From Darksidea phi (lineage: Eukaryota; Ascomycota; Dothideomycetes; Pleosporales; Lentitheciaceae): a stretch of 64,000 nucleotides of DNA. The stretch is from positions 62,001-126,000 of the forward strand of contig JASJFT010000031.1 in NCBI GenBank assembly GCA_030770425.1. Reading direction: 5' to 3'. The position numbers were made by a program, and so were the translations under genes. Under the pieces are notes generated by a model that had not been told where the DNA came from, made no database searches, and saw only the letters and a list, made by a program, of their open reading frames with translations. How positions within the stretch are numbered: position 1 is the stretch's first letter; each line of letters begins with the position of its first letter. Below are positions 33,535-45,633 of the stretch, one piece after another.

Positions 33535-34343
33535 GGCGGAGCCGTAGCTGGGGCGCCTTTGGTGCAGCGGCGGAGGTGGTGCTATTGGCGCATGCGCGAA
33601 CGCGTATCTGCGTGAGCTTTACAGACTCGCTCTTCGTCTTAGCTCCTCGGGACCGTCACTCGAAGCAAGACCCCGCTCGTCGCTGTGCGGTCAAGTGTTG
33701 CGGCGTGCAGGCACCAGAAAGCTCTATGTCATGCACCCCTCACCCAGGGTTCATGCAGCTCGTCGTCGCCCCAAGCTCCAGCACGCCTCACAGCTTTTTC
33801 CACGCAAACAAAGACAGTGTAACCATGCTGCTGACGTGCTCTCACCACAAATACTTCCAGCACGTGATAGCAGAAGTAAAAGAGTCACCGCAACTTTCGT
33901 CCGGGGTTGGAGTTGTGCTGGATGTACTTTGCTTCGTACGAAGGGTGGGGCCTGGAGCTTTGATGGTGATGGTGGTGGTCAGAGCTGCCGCCGCTTACTT
34001 TCGGCATGGATGGCCTACGTTGGACGGCTTAAATCAGTACGCGGCGCACTGCGGCTCTCTAGGGACTTCAGACATACATATATGGGTACGCGAACGCCAA
34101 TTGTCTCCCACAATCAAGCATTTTGGGCAGATCTGTGGGCCGGGACGCGAACTTGATGAAGCTTTCATGGAAGTTTCCCAATAGGGTTAGCGGTACATCC
34201 GAGGATTGCCGCCAGGATCAAATCTAGGATGAGAAAGGACGACCACGCCGCAGGATTAACAACCAAGTCACATGGTCAGTTTGTTCCCGTCATGCGATTG
34301 CAGCTTGTTGTCCATGGAAACACCCTACTACAACCCTGCCGCC
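33535..34343. other. Intergenic, long open frame judged spurious
   Basis: About 800 bp between two minus-strand genes. A 202-codon plus-strand frame (33576-34184) begins at GTG, has no family and an erratic composition; it is not called. Confidence 0.45.
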
Positions 34344-35331
34344 CTACTCCAGATAATCCCCACCCGTCTCCTTGTGGATCACATCAAAGAGTGGCTTCGC
34401 CGAGAACCAACCCGCCTTGGGAGTCCCGACAGTATTATACGTGAACCGCGCATCCTCATCAGCAATCTTGACCGTAGCACCCCCACGTCCGGCAGCCGCA
34501 GCATCCGCCATAAGCTGTGCATGGCAGCACTTCTCCAAGCTCACGAACCAGAATACAGCTTCTTCAATCGTGCTTCCAACAGTGAGGAGGCCGTGGTTTT
34601 GCAGGAGTGCCGCTTTATGGGGACCGATTGCTTTGGCGATGTTCTTGCCTTCTTCTTCCGCCAGCACGATGCCATTGAACGAGTCGTAGAGGACGTGGTC
34701 CTGCAGATGTGTCAGCAGTGCCGCTCGCATGGGAAGGACCAGATGCAGACTTGCATTATAGAACGCACACGAGTCCTGCGTGATTGTATCCAACTTTCTC
34801 CCCAGCGTGCAGAACGAGCGTCCGTATAAGCTGTGCGAATGCGCCGCAGCATTGACTTCGGGCCTTGCCTGATGCACCGCTGAATGGATCATGTAAGCTG
34901 CCGTGTTGAGCAGTCGACACTCGCCACCATCAATGACCTTTCCTTCTTCGTTGACGAGAATGAGGTCGGAGGCCTTGATTAAGCTGAACGCAACGCCGAA
35001 CGGGTTGACCCAGAACGTGGATGGGTCCACTGGATCGCGTAGAGTGATGTGCCCCGCGACACCCTCGTCGAATCCATATTTTCCGAAGATTCGGAAAGCA
35101 GCTGTGATGGTGTGAGATTTGTTCTTGTCGTGCTGAGAGTGGTGGTGGAGTTTTTGACGTACCGGCCAGTCTGCCCTTCAGATATGCACGTTCTTTATAT
35201 GGATCGTCAAACTTTGGAGGCTCGGGAAAGTTGACTATCTTGCCCCTGGCTGCTGCGGCGGTGAGGCCGGGTTCATGGGGTGCGATTTCAGAGGGATTCG
35301 TGGCGGGCTCGGTGGCGGATGGTGGCGACAT
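34344..35331 (-). CDS. Class II aldolase/adducin domain protein
   Basis: Two exons (35331-35163, 35101-34344; 61-bp intron) give 308 aa. The domain starts after about 45 residues with KERAYLKGRLA-AAFRIFGK, the intron falling at this junction. It continues with GVAGHITLRDPVDPSTFWV, SDLILVNEEG and the metal-binding HSHSLYGR pair. A further metal-site His is in ALLQNHGLLTVG, followed by the C-terminal EEAVFWFVSLEKCCHAQL. The zinc-site residues of fuculose-aldolase-type enzymes are present, so catalytic activity is possible. Related fungal proteins (Mug14 type) are poorly characterised, so no substrate is assigned. Probably cytosolic (no signal peptide). Confidence 0.88.
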
Positions 35332-35815
35332 GTTGATCTCGGGTAGTGTTAACTGGTGTAAGGCGGGGAAAGCAGAACAGCTTTAAAAGAAAGTGTCAAA
35401 GAGACAAGAGAGGGGTCAGGATGGATGGCAAATGCCCTTCCAGTCAGCACAAAAGACAGCTACAGAAAACTACCTCGGGATGGACGTGTACAGAAAATGA
35501 CAGCACGCCCTACCCCACAGCACATGGGCAGCATCCGGCCAGTTTGGGCCAGCATGCTTAATTAATTACACGGCTAGCCTATTACGGTACATGATCGAAC
35601 GAGAATGGCGGACGGCTGCGGGGTAGTTTGGTAGCACCGGAACGTTCCGAGGTGCGTTCCGGAGTGCTTGCGAGACGCGAGTACTTTGGTAAAGCCTCGT
35701 CTTAAGACGATTTGGCATATACCTTTTCGCTCTATGGATATAGGCAATGATTTAGCGTTCGTTGGGTCTTGTATACAGAGAAATGTGGATTCGTGCTGGC
35801 TTGGTAGTACATCTG
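35332..35815. other. Intergenic, nothing recognised
   Basis: Promoter of the aldolase-like gene and 3' flank of the SNF2 gene. Contains TTAATTAATTA near 35560. No gene was recognised. Confidence 0.4.
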
Positions 35816-38800
35816 TCAACGCAAGAGCGAGCGAAAGTACTGCTATATCATCAGCATTGCTAAAATTGGCTCCAAGCGCTTCGAAGCTTACCCGCAATTT
35901 GTCCATGCTATTTTCGGCATCGGGCTGCTGGCCTGGCGAGAGGAGGAGTTCTGCCATGTCTTTCTTCCGCTCTTGAATGTCGACGACGCGCTGCAATATG
36001 ATTAGCTTTGAGCATTTCAAGACAAGGCAACTGAGAAACGTACTTCTTCAAACGTGTCTTCCATAATGTATCGGATGGTGGTCACTGCCTTGGTTTGCCC
36101 CATACGGTGGATCCGCGCAAGTGCCTGCTCCTCGACCGTGGGATTCCATTGCGGCTCCATGATATACGCTCGGGACGCTGCTGTGATATCGAGTCTACTT
36201 GCTTCAGCAAGGCTTGATGAATGTTCCCGCAGTGCTTACCCAACGGAAGCGCAGGAGATGGTCATGAGAATGACCGAGACGCTTGGATCTTCTCGAAATT
36301 GCTTCAAAGCGAGCGATCGGTTCTGTGACGAGGTGCCACCGTCGTAGCGCCTGTACGTTATCGTGGCCTGGGAGAGGCCTTTCTCGATCAGATCTAGCGT
36401 TGTCGTCCAATAAGAGAAGACGACGCTGAGTGGCCAATTAGCGGCAACATAATGTAGTTTGGACCCTGGAGGCTGCTTGCTGAAGCAGTAAAATATGCTA
36501 GAGACGACATGGAATTGTACGGTGTTTAAATTTACGCGGTTTCGGTGCTTGAAGAGATACTTGGAAATGCTGGTGGAGTGTGCAAATACTGCAAGAATGT
36601 TGCTAGGACATACCTTTTACTCCCTTCCAAAAGACTTTGTAAGTCTTCCAGCAGAGCCCTGACCTTTGTCGGGAGAGGTTTTCCTTCCAGTTCAGTCTTG
36701 CTGCTCGATGGCGATGAAGCGTGCGATTGCGTCGTTCCGGGCATTATGGTTACTGATGCTTTGGCACAAGGGGGAGTATGCCCACATGACAGATGAATAT
36801 TCTGGCCAACACAGCTCGCACAGACCACTCGCAAGCAAGAATACATCTGGGGGTTGCAGAGGTGGGCGGCCAAGTCGTAATCAAGAGCTGATGGATCTCC
36901 AACGGTGTTCAAGTCGAACCCGCACTTGAAGCAGAGCAAAAAGTCGGCAGCAGTCAAAGTCTCACAAGCCTTTTGCGCTGCCTGAGGGTTCCAATCCCGG
37001 AGCTGCGGCGCTGTCGCCTTTGTGATCGATCGGTGTGTACCTTGATCGCAGATCAGTCGAAGCTCATTGATCTGCTGCAGTACATTGAGATAGGTACACT
37101 GTGGCGCGATCGAATCATTTAGTGCCGCATCGATGTTGTTCGAAATAGTACGCCCGATTGTGTCGTAATGCGCGCGCTCTTCGTTACTGAACTGCAGCGT
37201 AATCTTCAAGTCGCTTCTTTCAGGTAGCTGGAGAATAGCAGTCGCTCGACGGAGTAATATAAACCGAAGGAGTTGCTTCAGGCGAGCAATAGCGATACGG
37301 TCCGACCCCATCTTCCAGACCTGAGTAATGTCCGATTCGAAAGTCTTCGGGTTGTCATAAGGATACACACGGAGATACTGGCACAGGGTGGCTAAATCGC
37401 TTAGGCGATTCTGGAAAGGAGTACCGGTGACTGCCCAGCGAGCATCGGCTTGAAGCGCAAAGATAGCCTGTGAAGTATTTGTAGCGGGGTTGCTCACAAC
37501 ATGGGCTGCATGTGTTAGCTACGCCTTCATTGATGATAAAAGAGAGAGCGCGTAGGAGAGTGCACCCGCAATCGCGTCTAATACCATTTTGTATAGGCGT
37601 TAATAATCCCCCTTGAAACATTGTTTATATTACTCTCATAACCATATAACATGGCTATGGCAAATAAAACTTGCTTACCTTCATCCAGAATGATACGTCG
37701 CCAGTGAGCGGAGAACAGGACAGACTTTTCCGTCGCTGAGCTCCTGCGCCATTCAGCCTCGATAGTCTGGTATGTAGTGATGATGACTTCATAGTCACGA
37801 AGTTGCTCAATAGTCGAGACACGTCTAGATGCATGGTGTCTTCGTATCCTAAAAGTAGCGGTCGGGCATATATGTCTGTTTAGTCAATACAAATTCGGGT
37901 CCGCCGATGAGCTGTACTTGCTTCTGAAACTGCTCCTCCCACGACTGAATAACTTCACAGAATTAGAGAACGACCAAATTCCATCCAAGGATATCTTACG
38001 TGAGAGTGGAACGACCAAGAGTGTAGTCCAAACACTACCAGATGCATTGGCAATAGAATGGGCGCAGGTAGCGTTAGAGCGCCCGCGGTTCTCCATGTCT
38101 CTTGCAATCAGCGCTATCATACTGCATGACTTACCTAATCCCATGGAATCTGCAAGTAATCCTCCACAGAACGGAGATGGTTTGGAGGCCTGCCACGTTC
38201 GGGCAATGTTGTTGACGTATCTATTGAGCATGAGAAACTTGACAAGCAGTACGAAACGAGCCGCCTACATTGTTCCTGCTGCAGTGTTCTGTTCAGTCCA
38301 TATATCTTTCCCAACGTCGTTCAAATTCCAGCCCCTCTCTCTTTGTGCCATAAAGTGGAGAGCTTGCCGCTGGTGTCTACAAACTCAGTATCGTTCCCCG
38401 CCATGATAGTGGGGATACATACGGTAAAAGTGAGGATTTCAATGATATTGGCGTATCATGTTCCGCTTGATAGTCCGAAGACAGTATGGTGTCAAGAAAA
38501 TTGTGATTGTGAATGGTCGTAACATTTATATGCATTCGCGCAGGGCAAATGTCAAACGTCATGGACAATGAATCCGAAGCACAGCCAAGCCGGTGAGGGT
38601 TGTGATAGCGGACGTTTCGGTTGCATCCAATAGGATCCTGTAGGTATAGTTCGCAATCTTGGAAGAACTTGCCGATATCGTCATAAGCGTCCATCGGCCC
38701 ATATATGATGATAGAGGCGGAGAGTACACATGGTCCTGTACGCCGCATCGTCCTCTTAGTCCCAGTAGGCTCTTGAGTCTTCGATGATAGGACGACCTGG

Positions 38801-39513
38801 ATCTCAAGTGTACTGTCGTCGGAGAGCGCGCGCATAATTTGAGTACATCGATCATCGAAGTTCCCAATAAAGTGACTGCCTGCGATAGACAACTCGCCAC
38901 TTGGAGTGACGGAAACTGATATTCGATTACTAGGTGGAAATATAGGACGAAAATTACATTTAACATCCATCGAAGAGATCTATCTACTAGTTAGTGTGTG
39001 CGATGAAGTGGCTAAACACAAGGAACTTCCCATCCCAAAACACACGCTCGATGTAGGTGAGCAATTTTCGTTTGGTAGAAGTGGAGGCACTCCGGATATT
39101 GCTGGTTCTTCTGAGGCAAGTGAAACAGATTCGTATCGCGTTATGGGTAGCGCCACTTCAGTAGACATAAAAAAATCCTCGGTAGAAGCGCCATGGGGAG
39201 TGAAGGCAAGGTTGGTTGAAGCTTGGTGCAAAGTGAAGTCTAGCTGTGTAGGAGAAAGCCCCACGAACGTATGCTGGACATCCCATGCTCTCGACGAGGC
39301 ACCCTGAGTGTTTAAACCGGTAAAGGATCGGAGAGGGTTATGGTCCTTTACTGTCGCTTTGTACACATCCTCGACTACGTCAACCCCGTTCCAGGAGGTA
39401 GTTGAAAAGTCGTGATCATAGCGATGACGAGGACGCTTGGCAATAGCTTGGTCGCTAGGCTCCTGAGCGTGGGCCCTTGGATCGAAAGGCTGAAGAGAGC
39501 GCGGGGGTACCAT
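35816..39513 (-). CDS. SNF2-family helicase with RING-like insert, RAD5/HLTF-like
   Basis: Eleven exons: 39513-39031, 38979-38423, 38376-38269, 38220-38000, 37952-37922, 37848-37679, 37505-36614, 36425-36240, 36194-36044, 35990-35892, 35842-35816; 813 aa. In order: N-terminal domain with IIIYGP and YLQDPIGCNRNV; motif Q LLPHQRQALHFM; Walker A LLADSMGLGKS (about 245; Ser replaces the usual Thr); DYEVIITTYQT; DEAH box (about 362, split by a 173-bp intron); AVTGTPFQNRLSDL; a degenerate RING between the lobes (LLCFKCGFDL, YSCLRVVCASC, LSCGHTPPC); C-terminal lobe SVVFSYWTTTLDLIEKGL, MEPQWNPTVEEQALARIHRMGQ. It ends LRQYFRSLLR. Two introns are irregular: 39030-38980 starts GG, and 37921-37849 starts GC. 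Predicted nuclear translocase/E3 in DNA repair or chromatin. If the GG intron is not removed, the product stops after 177 residues. Confidence 0.8.
37849..37921 (-). other. GC-AG intron in the SNF2 gene
   Basis: 73-nt intron with donor GCAAGT, the consensus for GC-type donors, a CTAAAC branch-like site and acceptor TTTTAG. Only this junction keeps phase (phase 2) and joins SWEEQFQK to IRRHHASRRV, as expected between motifs I and II of this family. No GT donor in the preceding exon restores the frame with a sensible product. Confidence 0.7.
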
Positions 39514-39864
39514 CTTTCGTTGAATGCTGGCAGCGAGAGCGCAGTCTACCTATGCCAGCGCTGTGGGTGCCGATATAGCTAGAGGTCATAGCTTCCCATC
39601 CGAAGGTTGACGTGTAAGATCGAATGAAAATTGTCTCATATGGAAGTCGAGGTCGATGGCATATTGGTTGCGCAGGAAGGCTGTGGAAGCAGCCGTGGCG
39701 GGGGTCTGGGTCAGCTAGCGAGGTTGCGTTCACGGCTGCCTCGCCCTACCCAGCCCGCCACCGCCTTCCGGTACTGCTGCAATCGACACCCTGTGCCATT
39801 TTCTCCTTCAGTCTATAAACGTGTGTTCCTCTTATCGTACGTTGCGTTGTGCGCGTCGAGAGCC
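39514..39864. promoter_or_regulatory. Shared divergent promoter, SNF2 helicase / NLR-like gene
   Basis: 351 bp separate the two ATGs, which point away from each other, so both promoters must lie here. Near the NLR start is a pyrimidine-rich leader and a tataaacg element (39818-39825). Co-regulation is possible but untested. Confidence 0.5.
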
Positions 39865-42800
39865 ATGGCGAGTCAAGCGACAGCCGCGACCCGAAGCTCG
39901 GGGCCCATTTTGTTACCTGCATCAAGCTCAACTCTCTCCTCACAGGCTCGCAACACGTTCAAAGCCAGCTTTGAGCGGTTCGAACAGACTGTAAAAAGCC
40001 ATTCCAGCAGCGATCACCGCGAATTTTCGTCTACCACGCTTCAGGATGTTCGCGAGGCTGCCCAACAAGTTGAACAGCAGCTCGCTGCCCGGCAATGCAT
40101 GCGAAATATGCGTCGTCTTGAGCCCTTACTCAATGGCTTGGAGGCGTATTCGAAGGTCTTAGAAGTTCTCTGCAATGGAACGCCATACGTTTCCTGGGTA
40201 TGGGTAAGTCATTGGCCGAAGAGCAGGCTCGTATCCATGCTGACATCTAGTCAAGGCACCCATTAAGTTAATGCTGAAGGTAGGTACGGCAGTGGCATCC
40301 TCAACACCGTAGCTTCAAATGTGATCCCTTATTCTTAGCTAAAATGTTCCCACAGCTAGCCACAGATTACCTTAGTGCATTCGAAAAGCTCATCGCAGCG
40401 TATGGCCGGATCGCAGAGAACCTCCCTCGCTTCGATCGTCTCAGCAATGCCTACAGAAACAACCCGGATTTCCAGCAGGTGCTAGCCGTTGTCTACAGCG
40501 ACATCCTGGAATTCCATAGAAAGGCCTACAAGTTCTTCAGAAAGACTGGTACCTCCTTGTTTTTCATTACAGTTTGAAACAAGACTAATGATGTCAGGGT
40601 GGAAATGTTTCTTCAAGTCTGCGTGGGGCCGCTTCGATACACGCTTCAATTGCATTTTAGAAAGTCTATCAAGGCACGCTGATTTGGTCGACCGCGAGGC
40701 GAATGCCTTTGCGATTGCTCAGACGATGCAATGGAGGGAAGAAGCTTTACAAGCTGCAGTGACGAGAACGAAAGAGAGATCAGCGATTCAGCTTTCTGCA
40801 GCTCTTGCTTGGCTGGAACCCGACAGGACATGTGGACAGCACCGACAAGAAGATATTCTCGACCAACTCGCCAATGATTGCTGTCCGGGCACAGCCGAAT
40901 GGATCTTAAAGCATCAGAGGATGAAAACTTGGCTGAAGGATGGTCGCAGCTCGCCCACACTCTGGCTAAAAGGCAAGCCCGGTTCTGGTAAGTCAATTTG
41001 ACAAATTGTGAAATTACAGTCTTAGCCGTTTTATAGGGAAGAGTACCCTTTGTGCCAAGATCATACAGTTTCTCCGAGCGGAAAAGCGGTCTACCCTGCT
41101 CTTCTGCTTCTACAGCTACAGACCAAGTGGCGCATCATATCGTCCGTCCGGCTTTATTTTTGCCACACTACTCTCCCAAATCCTCCGCCAGAATCAAACC
41201 ATGTCTGCATACGTCTATGAAGACTTCGTCGCTGAAGGTCAGTCTCCGTCAATGCAGACTTTGAAGACAATTTTCAACAATCTCCTGCCCCAACTCAAGT
41301 CACCGCGTATTATTGTGGATGGTATTGATGAATGCATTCACTACGATGTTTCTGGCGCTCCTCAGAACCTCAGCATTATCAGAGACGTAGTTCAAGGCAT
41401 TTTACAGCTCGATTCGATGGCCAGCAATACCTCCGGTTTGAAGCTTCTTCTCTCTAGCCGCGATATTCCGCAGATACTTCGAAAGTTTTCGAGGAAACCG
41501 GCAGTAGCGCTTGATAACGAAACTGATCTTATGAGGTCCGCCATCCGCGCATTTACTCGTCACCGTCTATTAGAGATTCGCGACAGATTCGACAGCTTTT
41601 CAGACGTAGATAGCATACTAGATTCTGTGGAGAACAAGATCGTCTTCAAATCTCAGGGTAAATCATCTCGAGATATACTTTTTTAGTGAAGGAATCATAT
41701 TGGCGTCCTTTCGAGCTAACCGTGGATAGAGATGTTTCTTTGGGCCCGGCTAGTCTTGATGCAAATCGAAGAGGATGCTTTCTCTATCAATGATCTGGAG
41801 ACTGCCATTATGGATATGCCAGCTACTCTAAATGAATTGTGAGTTATAATAATTACTCCAAAATTCAGTGATGGTCTGACGACCTTACTCAAGCTATGCC
41901 CGCATTTTATCTCGGATGCGACTACTGAACCGTGCATCTTGCGAGAGGGTAAACATCATTTTGAAGTGGATGATTTGTTCCAGACGACCCCTGAGGACAA
42001 ATGAGATTCAAGATGCCATCGCGTTCTCCGGGAATTGTACAGTTCTAAACGACAAAACGAAACTTCCAGCAACGGTTATTGACCTATGCAAGCCTTTGAT
42101 ACAAGTGCTTAACGATAACACTGTGATTTTCGTGCACTTTACCGTCCAAGAGTAGGTGCAAACATTGCAATGCCGGGGCAATTTTCTGTGAACACTTTAG
42201 CCGTTTTCACTTGGTAAAGTGTATCCAGACTTTTTATGGGCCCTGTGCTTTGATGGGAGGTAGTTGACAGAATTTAGGTTTTTAGTGAACAGTCGTTGTA
42301 TCACTCTTCTCGAAGCTGAACGATGCATAACAAGGTGCTCTCTGAATTATTTGGAGTTCAGCCTCGGTCTCATTGACTCTACCTTGGACGACGAACGGCG
42401 AACGATCAACGTTGGCACATGCCTGTATTCCTTACAGTCCTATACTCACGAACATTGGCTAGATCATCTACTAGCTAGTATATCAGGAGTTGGCACTCAC
42501 GCAGGCGCAGAAGCGTACCTCAGAAATCGACTAAACCGACTATTAGCTTGTATGGACCGCAATCGAGTACCGCTCGAGAAAACGTCTGAATCGGATGAGC
42601 TTGGCCCGATTCTAACGCTTGAACCACGTCTAGCTTGCTTCAAGAATGACAAGTCTGTGTTCGAATTCCTTAAGGCAACGGTCCAACACCGTCAACTCAA
42701 AAGGCTCCACTTCGGGGAACAAATGCTCCCGGGTAAGTGCGTGATGCTTTACTACGGGGTAAGCTAATGCTCTCGTAGGGTATGAAGTGCCTGGACTAGG

Positions 42801-44274
42801 CTCGACCCGGTTAGGCGCTGTTCATGACGAGTATCAGAAGAGGGTCATGTTCCTGCTCTCATCTCACACTGTCCCGGGTCTCGATACCACTCAGCTGTCT
42901 ATATTCAAAGCCATACACTCACCTTACGCGTTTACCTGCCGGTTCCCCGGATGTTCTAGTACCGTGGCAGGCTTTCCAACCGAAGAGACTCGAGCGCAAC
43001 ACGAGAAGACACATGCGCCGCCGTTGTTGTGTGCTCAGTCTGGATGCACATATCCGCTACCTTTTAGTTCTTTAAATGACCTCAAAAGACATGTACGAGA
43101 GTACCATGTGACGACGGCTGCGAGGGTTCCGAGGAGTGTTAGGCCTATATCAAAAGCAACCAATCTTCGGAACATGTTTAGCACCAGTCATCAACCGCCG
43201 AGACTTTCAATGAATAGGAAGGCCAGCTTGGAGGATCAGTATGCGTCGGCTGCAACATATTTTACAGGTGATAATGACAGCTTGGATTATGGGGTTTCAG
43301 CACAAGTGAATGTGCCTTCCAAGCAGCAGCAACAGCAGCAGCAGCAGCATGCTGCTATGAACCATGATGAGTATCTTGGAAGGGAGCTCGAGAGGCACGA
43401 AATGGAGATACATGAGATGAGGGACTCCAACCTAAAAAGAAGAAGAGCGCGGTACAGGGATAGGTCGACGAGGGGAGGGCAACCACCCCCGCCACTGCAA
43501 GTACACTCAGATGCGTCCAGATTGGTTACCATTGGAGGCCACGAACACACGTCGAACAACCTCGAATACCAACATGGGCTCATTCCTTCCATTGCACATA
43601 ATCGAACTAATCCCCTCGGCCTTGAGTATAACGATGGACACAAAGACTCCTATACACTGCCTCAGAGCAACAGCCCTCAAGATGTTACAGATGAAAACAC
43701 GCCCGGGCTCGTAACGACAAGCAGCGCGATTAGGAAAACACCGTTTCCTCAACCTCAGCACCCTAAAATTCTGTGTCCGCACTGCAAAATGAAGCCGGAC
43801 GGTTTCAGCGGCCTGCATGAGCTTGAAAAGCATATAGTACGCAACCATAACCGTACCAGAAAAGCTTTTGTATGCGATACTGATTGGATATCTATTGAAA
43901 ATTGCAAAGATTGCCACAACAAGAAGCAATACGGGCTTTGGGAAGACGCAGTTGCACATTTATCTGGTACGCATGACTATGATCATGACTATGATAAAAC
44001 ATGGGGAACACTTTTGGTTCGAGAGATCATGGTAGAAGATCAAGAGCATTCAGAACTGCTAGCCGACGAGGAGTTAAACGATGCCTCTGTACCCGATATC
44101 GAGAATGAGTGGGAGCAATATGAAGACCTGGGAGTGCCACCTGCAGCGAGATATGATTCTGATGACTCGCTGGCTGTCAATGACGGAGGTGTTTCCTATA
44201 TGGAGGTGGTTTTTCCTTTATATGTGCATGATCCGGACAAGAGCCCTCTGAGAAATGGATTTTCGCATGGATGA
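39865..44274 (+). CDS. NLR-like STAND protein: DUF7708-like, NACHT, winged helix, C2H2 fingers
   Basis: Nine exons: 39865-40203, 40256-40279, 40356-40548, 40598-40987, 41037-41657, 41730-41838, 41894-42151, 42278-42732, 42779-44274; 1,294 aa. The N-terminal helical domain (about 95-230: CNGTPYVSWVWAPIKLMLK, YGRIAENLPRFDRLSNAYR, QQVLAVVYSDILEFHRKAYK) matches the DUF7708-type domain found before fungal NACHT modules. NACHT follows: Walker A WLKGKPGSGKSTLCAK (about 310, split by an intron), Walker B PRIIVDGIDEC (about 408), LKLLLSSRDIP, then EMFLWARLVLMQIE. A winged-helix region ends VIFVHFTVQEFLV. No WD40, ankyrin or TPR repeats follow. The C-terminus has C2H2 fingers (FTCRFPGCSS; LLCAQSGCTYPL...HVREYH; about 850-900, and KILCPHCKMKPDGF...HIVRNH, about 1130), a poly-Gln run and an acidic tail. 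Relatives act in self/non-self recognition and regulated cell death; the role here is inferred. Confidence 0.86.
43324..43349 (+). repeat. CAG microsatellite coding poly-Gln
   Basis: CAG/CAA run encoding a poly-Gln tract between the two zinc-finger groups of the NLR-like protein; likely length-variable. Confidence 0.85.
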
Positions 44275-45633
44275 ATTCGAGTAGTGACCAATATAGAAGC
44301 TATCAGAACAGAAGCTAAATCTCCGTGTTAATACTATAAAAGTAGATTTTCTAGCCCCGGATATATAAAAATGATCGATATATACCTACTCTATAGAAGA
44401 AAAAGGTTTACTATATCTTAACTTACTAATTAGTACTTAAATAAAGGCCTCCTCTCTATCTATAAAGTACTAGTTCTTTATAGTTTCTAGTAGGCTAGGT
44501 TAAATAATAGATAATTAATATAGTAGCTCTATAAGACTTACTACAGATTAGTATATTTTAGTTATATATCTTTATATATTTAGTGACTTACTTATACTTT
44601 CTTAATTTCTATTATAGCTTTTAGAAAGATAACTAGATTAGTTTAATAAAAGAAGTTTTCTTTAGTCTATAAAGTAGGGGCTATTATATTTAAAGAATAG
44701 GCTAATTATAGTTAAAAGGGTAAATAGCTCTTATGTTGAATGGCCTATATTCCATTCGAGATAGAACCATAGGGGTATGCCCGTGGGCTGAAGCGGAACG
44801 AGGTGGTAATCTGCGAAGACGGCGTGGGAAGTCATCTTGTATTTAGCGAGTGGAGGTGTGCGTAAGGAAGTAGAGGGAGCACTTAGTGTCCTTGTGTGCA
44901 GGCTGTTCGATACCTAGCCATTTCGTGGAAACGTCCCATGGCTGCTGGTCCTGATCGGGGCTTGGCGGTTCCGCCGTTCGGGCTTCTAGACGACCTGAGG
45001 CAGTACGCGACAATCGTGTGTCTAAAGGGCCACCACGCCCGTTCACGCTGTCGAACACGGGAATTGTATAAAATAATATGATCGCTTTGTGTGATTCGGG
45101 TAAAGGGCTGTAACTGTTTGTGTAATTTTCGGATTTTAGCTTTATACCCCTGTGTGTTAAAAAAACAATAATATAAGTAGCTTTTATACCTATACTTAAG
45201 GATAGTTATTAAGAAGAATTATTATTACGCTTAGTAGCCACTAAAGTTATTTACAATTTATAAGGCTCTTACGCCGCACACACATACAAAAAAAATACTC
45301 TCACTACAGAAGCAGTTAACGCGATTGCTATCTTTTACGGAGGACCCTGACGTTTAGGACTCGACCTGGACCGGCATGGATCTCCCGTGGCGCCTTGTTG
45401 CATTAGGTCTTTCTCTACAATCGAAGAACTCATAGACCACGAAACCGGATATCATCTTAGCAAGTGTTTTAGTTGAGTTACTTAGATTGCTTGAAAGAGC
45501 CTTCAACATAACCACTCAACGTACTCAAATAGAAAATATCGCCTTTTACACTGATGAAACAAACGTTTGCAATTTCTATGTACACATACACTATGTCCAG
45601 ACCTGAACGCCCTAGCAACATCCAAATCCAGAC
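44275..45633. repeat. AT-rich RIP-type blocks around a GC-normal relic
   Basis: 44320-44740 and about 45100-45310 are strongly TA-rich with RIP-like composition. They flank about 350 bp of normal composition (44745-45080) with no recognisable gene. This looks like mutated transposon copies or one element with an unmutated part. No terminal repeats or readable transposase/RT motifs were found. The first block starts just after the stop of the NLR-like gene, so its 3' flank is repeat-derived. Confidence 0.6.

Noticed and set aside
33576..34184. 202-codon plus-strand open frame
   Set aside because: Starts at GTG, no family, erratic composition, lies in promoter space between two good genes.
35574..35892. 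Read-through C-terminus of the SNF2 protein past GTAAGC at 35891
   Set aside because: Splicing to 35842 gives the family-like end QYFRSLLR; the read-through tail has no conserved sequence.
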